DNA from: Poriferisodalis sp965221195
GTDB lineage: Bacteria; Actinomycetota; Acidimicrobiia; Acidimicrobiales; Poriferisodalaceae
Length of the DNA stretch: 64,000 nt
Direction of reading: 5' to 3'
NCBI GenBank assembly: GCA_965221195.1
Contig: OZ244864.1
Coordinates: 62,001-126,000, forward strand
Position 1 is the stretch's first letter, and each line of letters starts with the position of its first letter. The position numbers and the translations under genes were made by a program. Under the pieces are notes generated by a model, which searched no databases, was not told the origin of the DNA, and was given only the letters and a program-made list of their open reading frames with translations. Below, one piece after another: positions 60,336 to 64,000 of this stretch.

Positions 60336-61889
60336 CTAGAGAGCTGTGTCGATCTCGTCGTCGTCCCAAAAACCAGCCAACGGGGTCACAGCCCCCTCGG
60401 AGTAACCGGCCAGACGGTCCGCAGCGGCATCGTCGAACAACTCAACGACATCGAAGATCGCCGCTGGTCCAAGCGTGCGCAAAGCCCGATCGCTCTCACT
60501 GCCCGGTCGGGGCAGATGCGGAGTCAGCACCAACAGTCGGGCATCGGGTTCGGCTGCAATCAACACCGACGCCCGGCCCAGTGTCTTCCACAGCGTCTCA
60601 GCGCGCAGCAGGCCGGGGCGCACCGTAGTACAGGCCCCTGCCACCTCCACCCACCATTCCTCGCCGCTGCGTCCTTGCGCCAAGAAGCTGAACTGCACTC
60701 CTGAGCCTCGTAGCTTCACAGGGCCTCGGAGAATATCGAAGCCCTGCCGGGTTAACAGATCGGCGGCAATGTCATGCACTTTGCGGCCCGACCCAACAGC
60801 TTGCGGGGCAAATGCATCTGCCGTGATCGCATCGGAAGCAACCGGCGAGGCCTGGGCGCGGTCGAACAGCGGCGGCTGCGTGACGGGGCGCTGCCGCCGC
60901 CGCCACGACAAGCGTGCATGGGCGACACGCGAGCGAGCCAATTCGACATAGTCAGGGTTCAGGTCGTATCCCACCGGCCAGCGGCCACACAGCACACTGG
61001 CGACCAACGTCGTCCCCGAACCCATGAACGGATCCAGCACCAAGTCGTCTTCGTAGGTGTACAGGTCGATCAGTCGGCGCGGCAGTTCCAGCGGGAACGG
61101 CGCGGGATGCCGCACTCGCTGCGCGCTCTCCGGACCCATATCCCACACGTCAAGTGTGGCCTCCATGAACTCGTCGGTGGACAGGCTGCTGCGATGCGGC
61201 AGGCTCTCCGCTCGGCGCTGCGCTGCCGAACGGGCCCGGTCGAATCTGCCCTTGCTGGCGATGACGATTCGCTCAGTGGTATCGCGCAACGTCGGGTTGG
61301 AAGGACTGCGAAACGAACCCCAAGCGCACGATCCGCTCGAACCTTTGCTCTTTTGCCAGACGATCTCGCCACGCAGCAACAGGCCGAGATCCTCAAAGAT
61401 TCGGGCAACGTCGCCCGAGAGGCTGCGATACGGCTTGCGGCCAAGATTGGCCACATTGACAGCTATGCGTCCGCCGGGTTCGAGCGCCCGCACGCACTCG
61501 GCGAAGACATCGCGCAACATGTCGAGATAGTCGAAATAGCTCGTCGGGATGCGACTGTCAGCACCCGCCGCGAACGCGTCCTCGTACGACTTGCCGACAA
61601 AATACGGCGGTGAGGTAACAACCAGCGCCACGCTTGCGTCGGGCACCTCGGCCATGCGGCGGGCATCGCCGCTGAAGCACCCGTCGCCGAGACGCTCTAG
61701 CAGCGGCTGGTCGAAACCTGGGCCGCGACCAATCTTGTCGTCCAAAGAAATGATCGGCGGTGTGAAGCGGTCGTAGAACGCCGACGCGTCATGGCCTTCT
61801 CGCCGGGAGGCTCCGAATCTCGATGTCGCAGTGCGACGAGCGGACGGCGCAACGGCATGAGTTCCACCGCGCGGCCTGCGGGAAGACAT
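60336..61889 (-). CDS. Solitary beta-class DNA methyltransferase with extra C-terminal domain
   Basis: 517 aa. The N-terminal half is a type II N4-cytosine/N6-adenine methyltransferase: motif IV TSPPYFVGKSYEDAF near residue 90, then motif I DPFMGSGTTLVASVLC near residue 270, the beta-class order. Residues after about 350 form an extra domain (GFDILRGPVKLRGSGVQFSFLAQ and EWWVEVAGACTT) of alpha/beta type, perhaps a DNA-binding or nuclease-like module. No restriction gene is adjacent. Starts next to an alaX remnant. Confidence 0.85.
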   Translation of the reverse strand: MSSRRPRGGTHAVAPSARRTATSRFGASRREGHDASAFYDRFTPPIISLDDKIGRGPGFDQPLLERLGDGCFSGDARRMAEVPDASVALVVTSPPYFVGKSYEDAFAAGADSRIPTSYFDYLDMLRDVFAECVRALEPGGRIAVNVANLGRKPYRSLSGDVARIFEDLGLLLRGEIVWQKSKGSSGSCAWGSFRSPSNPTLRDTTERIVIASKGRFDRARSAAQRRAESLPHRSSLSTDEFMEATLDVWDMGPESAQRVRHPAPFPLELPRRLIDLYTYEDDLVLDPFMGSGTTLVASVLCGRWPVGYDLNPDYVELARSRVAHARLSWRRRQRPVTQPPLFDRAQASPVASDAITADAFAPQAVGSGRKVHDIAADLLTRQGFDILRGPVKLRGSGVQFSFLAQGRSGEEWWVEVAGACTTVRPGLLRAETLWKTLGRASVLIAAEPDARLLVLTPHLPRPGSESDRALRTLGPAAIFDVVELFDDAAADRLAGYSEGAVTPLAGFWDDDEIDTAL

Positions 61890-61934
61890 TTTTTGCAGAG
61901 TACCGCAAATGGCTCACAGAGAACAAACGCGCGC

Positions 61935-62114
61935 TCAGCGGGATGGACACGGGCCGCACCGATGGCCGCCGCCTGTGGCATAAAAAACCGTCTGGTTGAG
62001 CGCAACAGCATCGTCGCGCACACCAACCACGGTCGCCTCGACACTCTGGCGGTAGGCATCTCGTAGATAGATCTGGTCGGTGCGGTAATCGGCATCAGAT
62101 TCGGTGCTCATCAT
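61935..62114 (-). pseudogene. Truncated alanyl-tRNA editing protein (AlaX-like)
   Basis: 59 codons: TDQIYLRDAYRQSVEATVVG and ALNQTVFYATGGGH are the AlaX/AlaRS editing-domain N-terminus (consensus TxxFYPTGGGQ). The zinc HxxxH part is missing because the frame stops after GGGHRCGPCPSR. No continuation is seen in the other frames, so it is a truncated relic. Confidence 0.7.
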
Positions 62115-62174
62115 CGCCGACGATACGTCGCGATGACCCGATGTTGCTAGGACTTGATGTCGCTGGGACCGTTT

Positions 62175-62206
62175 CTGCCCAGCTACGCGTTACTGCCCAG
62201 CTACGC
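62175..62206. repeat. 14-bp duplication with 4-bp spacer
   Basis: CTGCCCAGCTACGC at 62175-62188 and 62193-62206, just outside the stop of the WYL regulator (62218). Confidence 0.85.
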
Positions 62207-62217
62207 CGTGTATACCG

Positions 62218-63192
62218 TCAGTCTGAACCAGGAACGCCGTAGAGCTCCAAGATTGATGCCGCTGCGGTGCGACCCGCTGCAGCTAGCTCAGCTGGCAGCT
62301 GCGCCGCGTTGACAACGCGAGTTTGCGCCCCGAGTCGCAGCAGCATCTGACCGAGCACACGCGGGCTGCGTATCGCATAGGTGACGACAAAACGGTCGCC
62401 GTCGGGATGCACCCTAAGAGAGGGGTAGGCCTCTACCTGCCACAAGTCGCTGCGGGGAATAGACAGCACCACATCGACGGTCTCGTCGGATTCGGCAGGC
62501 GCTACTGCGATGGCATTCCCCGTCTTGAGGTCGCGGCCATGCGGTTGGCCCGTATCGCTGCACGTCTCGATGCGGTCTACCCGGAACTGGCGCAGGTCCC
62601 GACGCATGTGGCACCAGCCCCTTAGGTACCAGTGACCGTCAACCAGCACGAGTCCTAGCGGATCTACTTTGCGCTCGGTGAGCGCGTCAGCAGTCGGTGT
62701 GTAGTACCCGATGCTGACTGTGGTCTGGTTTTCCAGCGCCTTACGCAGAATGGACACAGACATCGGCAGCGGCAGGTCCACTGAGACCCGCACTCGCTCA
62801 CCGTAGGCAACACGCAGCTTGTCGAGCGCAGTCGCCAACGCACCAGAACGGTCAGCGCCACGAATTGCCAACGCGGACTGGCCTGCCACAAGGATCCCGA
62901 AAGCTTGTGGGACCGACAAGTTGAGCGGGCGGTCCAGCATGGCGCCGGGTTCAACATGAACCCAAGCCTCTGCCGCGTCGTCGTCTCCGCCGAACACCAC
63001 GATGCCGAGGTTCTCATAGGCACCCGCCCCGGCGGTCTCGTAACACATGGCTGCATACAGCAAGTCGTACACAGCACTTGGCTGCATCTCAAACTGCTCG
63101 GCGATGTCGGTAATGGTGGCACCGCCCCGCTCAACCACCCACGGCACAATCGCCAGCAAACGCTTGACCTTCGCCTGGGTGCCGGCTTTCAT
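62218..63192 (-). CDS. pafC: WYL-domain transcriptional regulator (PafC-like)
   Basis: 324 aa. The N-terminal winged-helix region has ATITDIAEQFEMQPSAVYDLLY, and the WYL core reads PLGLVLVDGHWYLRGWCHMRRDLRQFRVDRI. The C-terminal WCX-like domain follows. It overlaps the upstream WYL gene by 4 bp, the classic pafB-pafC arrangement of actinobacteria, where the pair activates DNA-damage genes independently of LexA. Confidence 0.85.
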   Translation of the reverse strand: MKAGTQAKVKRLLAIVPWVVERGGATITDIAEQFEMQPSAVYDLLYAAMCYETAGAGAYENLGIVVFGGDDDAAEAWVHVEPGAMLDRPLNLSVPQAFGILVAGQSALAIRGADRSGALATALDKLRVAYGERVRVSVDLPLPMSVSILRKALENQTTVSIGYYTPTADALTERKVDPLGLVLVDGHWYLRGWCHMRRDLRQFRVDRIETCSDTGQPHGRDLKTGNAIAVAPAESDETVDVVLSIPRSDLWQVEAYPSLRVHPDGDRFVVTYAIRSPRVLGQMLLRLGAQTRVVNAAQLPAELAAAGRTAAASILELYGVPGSD

Positions 63193-64000
63193 TTTGCTGC
63201 TTCTTCGTCGTGGGCCAAAGCGCTCAGCCAGCTCACGATGTCGGCGACAGCTTCGGGTGGCGACTCCACCACTGCGTGGCGACCCATGTCAACCAGCCAA
63301 GTGCGAAATGCCGCTCGGTTACGGACCCTCGCTTCGACGGTCACCGATCCATCTTCGTGCCGCGCTGCGATCTTGGCTCGCTCAGCCGTTGGCTGGCTGG
63401 CCATGACGGCATCAATCCGGACCCGGGCCACGAAGTCGTCGCCGAAATCGATTTCCATCGGCTCCGACGGCAACAGGCAAGACACATCAACGGCGGCCCG
63501 TCTGAAGGCACCTCGCTCGCCGACCTTTAACTCGCTTTCGATGCGATCCACCCGGAAGGTCTTGGCCGTGCCCGCTTCGATGGCAGCGAGATACCAATAG
63601 CCAGCACGGCACAGCAGGCCCAGCGGTTGGGTGTCCCGCTCGCGGCCGCCATAAGAGAACCGAACCGGTGCGCGTTCTGCGGCAGCCGTCGACAGTGCGA
63701 GCAAAAGTGCGCTGGCTGCGCTGTGGCCCGCCGCAGCAGTGGTAAGCGTCAACTTTGCACCAGGTGACGGTGACTCTGGCTCGTCTTCCCACAGGGCATC
63801 GCCACCGCTCGTGAGCTTGGCTACCGCCTCAAGATCCCAAGTCTCGCCGATGTCCACCCGATCCGCCGCGAACCGCAGCGCAAGCTGCTCATCGGAAGTG
63901 AGCCGCAAATCGGGCAAGAAATAATCTTGAGGTCGGATCGTGTACGACATAGCGCCGTCTTGTTCGGTCGTCTCGGCAATACGCACGCCAAGATTGCGGA
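63189..64000 (-). CDS. pafB: WYL-domain transcriptional regulator (PafB-like), partial
   Basis: At least 270 codons present; the frame is open to the right edge, so the HTH domain lies outside the window. Visible are TIRPQDYFLPDLRLTSDEQLAL, the WYL core PLGLLCRAGYWYLAAIEAGTAKTFRVDRIE and a C-terminal WCX-like domain. No start can be seen; the GTG at 63986 is internal. Overlaps pafC by 4 bp and is co-transcribed with it. Confidence 0.85.
   Translation of the reverse strand, partial: RNLGVRIAETTEQDGAMSYTIRPQDYFLPDLRLTSDEQLALRFAADRVDIGETWDLEAVAKLTSGGDALWEDEPESPSPGAKLTLTTAAAGHSAASALLLALSTAAAERAPVRFSYGGRERDTQPLGLLCRAGYWYLAAIEAGTAKTFRVDRIESELKVGERGAFRRAAVDVSCLLPSEPMEIDFGDDFVARVRIDAVMASQPTAERAKIAARHEDGSVTVEARVRNRAAFRTWLVDMGRHAVVESPPEAVADIVSWLSALAHDEEAAK

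Noticed and set aside
1..64000. tRNA or rRNA genes and insertion sequences
   Set aside because: No cloverleaf-like sequence, rRNA core or transposase motif was recognised in the intergenic regions by eye; a covariance search would settle the RNA question.

Overview
The window looks like part of an Actinomycetota chromosome, most likely class Acidimicrobiia. The evidence is high GC, frequent GTG/TTG starts, an actinobacterial-type DapD, F420 genes (cofC, an LLM-family oxidoreductase, a deazaflavin nitroreductase-like protein), PafBC-type WYL regulators, and many CoA-ester and SCP2/MaoC enzymes. The lineage is inferred from gene content; no rRNA, tRNA, CRISPR array or transposase was recognised.

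Layout. 1-3.3 kb: a zinc ABC transporter (znuC divergent from znuA-znuB) with a Zur-like box between them. 3.3-17.5 kb: metabolic and housekeeping genes, including SDR, nitronate monooxygenase, dapD, enoyl-CoA hydratase, LLM oxidoreductase, thiolase, a nuclease, a YdjC-like protein without its metal ligands, SCP2, PIG-L, and a PhoU/RCK protein paired with an MgtE-type carrier. 17.5-24.2 kb: one leftward operon (MaoC, acyl-CoA dehydrogenase, MaoC, CaiB/BaiF CoA-transferase, TetR, CitE-like lyase, PrpD-like) whose content resembles itaconate/C5-dicarboxylate CoA-ester degradation. It faces a P450 gene across a 28-bp palindrome that is a good TetR operator candidate. 25.6-36.5 kb: hydrolases, a repeat-rich secreted HNH nuclease, tandem amidases and a VanY-like peptidase.

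36.6-49 kb is a defence island rich in wreckage: type I restriction genes hsdM, hsdS and hsdR split by other genes, an AlbA/Schlafen-type ATPase, a HicA-HicB pair, a Phd antitoxin, an RHH antitoxin followed by a possible toxin stub, a retropepsin-like protease with its partner, and decayed cytosine methyltransferase and GHKL/MORC-like ATPase sequence.

48.7-55.7 kb is a distinct segment bounded by two same-strand copies of the 3' end of rnhB (one truncated, one in the intact gene). It carries a 712-aa membrane protein, a small heptad-repeat protein and a 1025-aa secreted Calx-beta protein. The first and last of these have a homopolymer at the extreme 5' end of the coding region (G15 and C18), so both are phase-variation candidates. 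56-64 kb returns to ordinary genes (large unknown protein, cofC, PIG-L, a solitary DNA methyltransferase, an alaX remnant, two WYL regulators).

A feature that crosses the whole window is short (12-20 bp) tandem duplication at gene ends, often including the stop codon itself.
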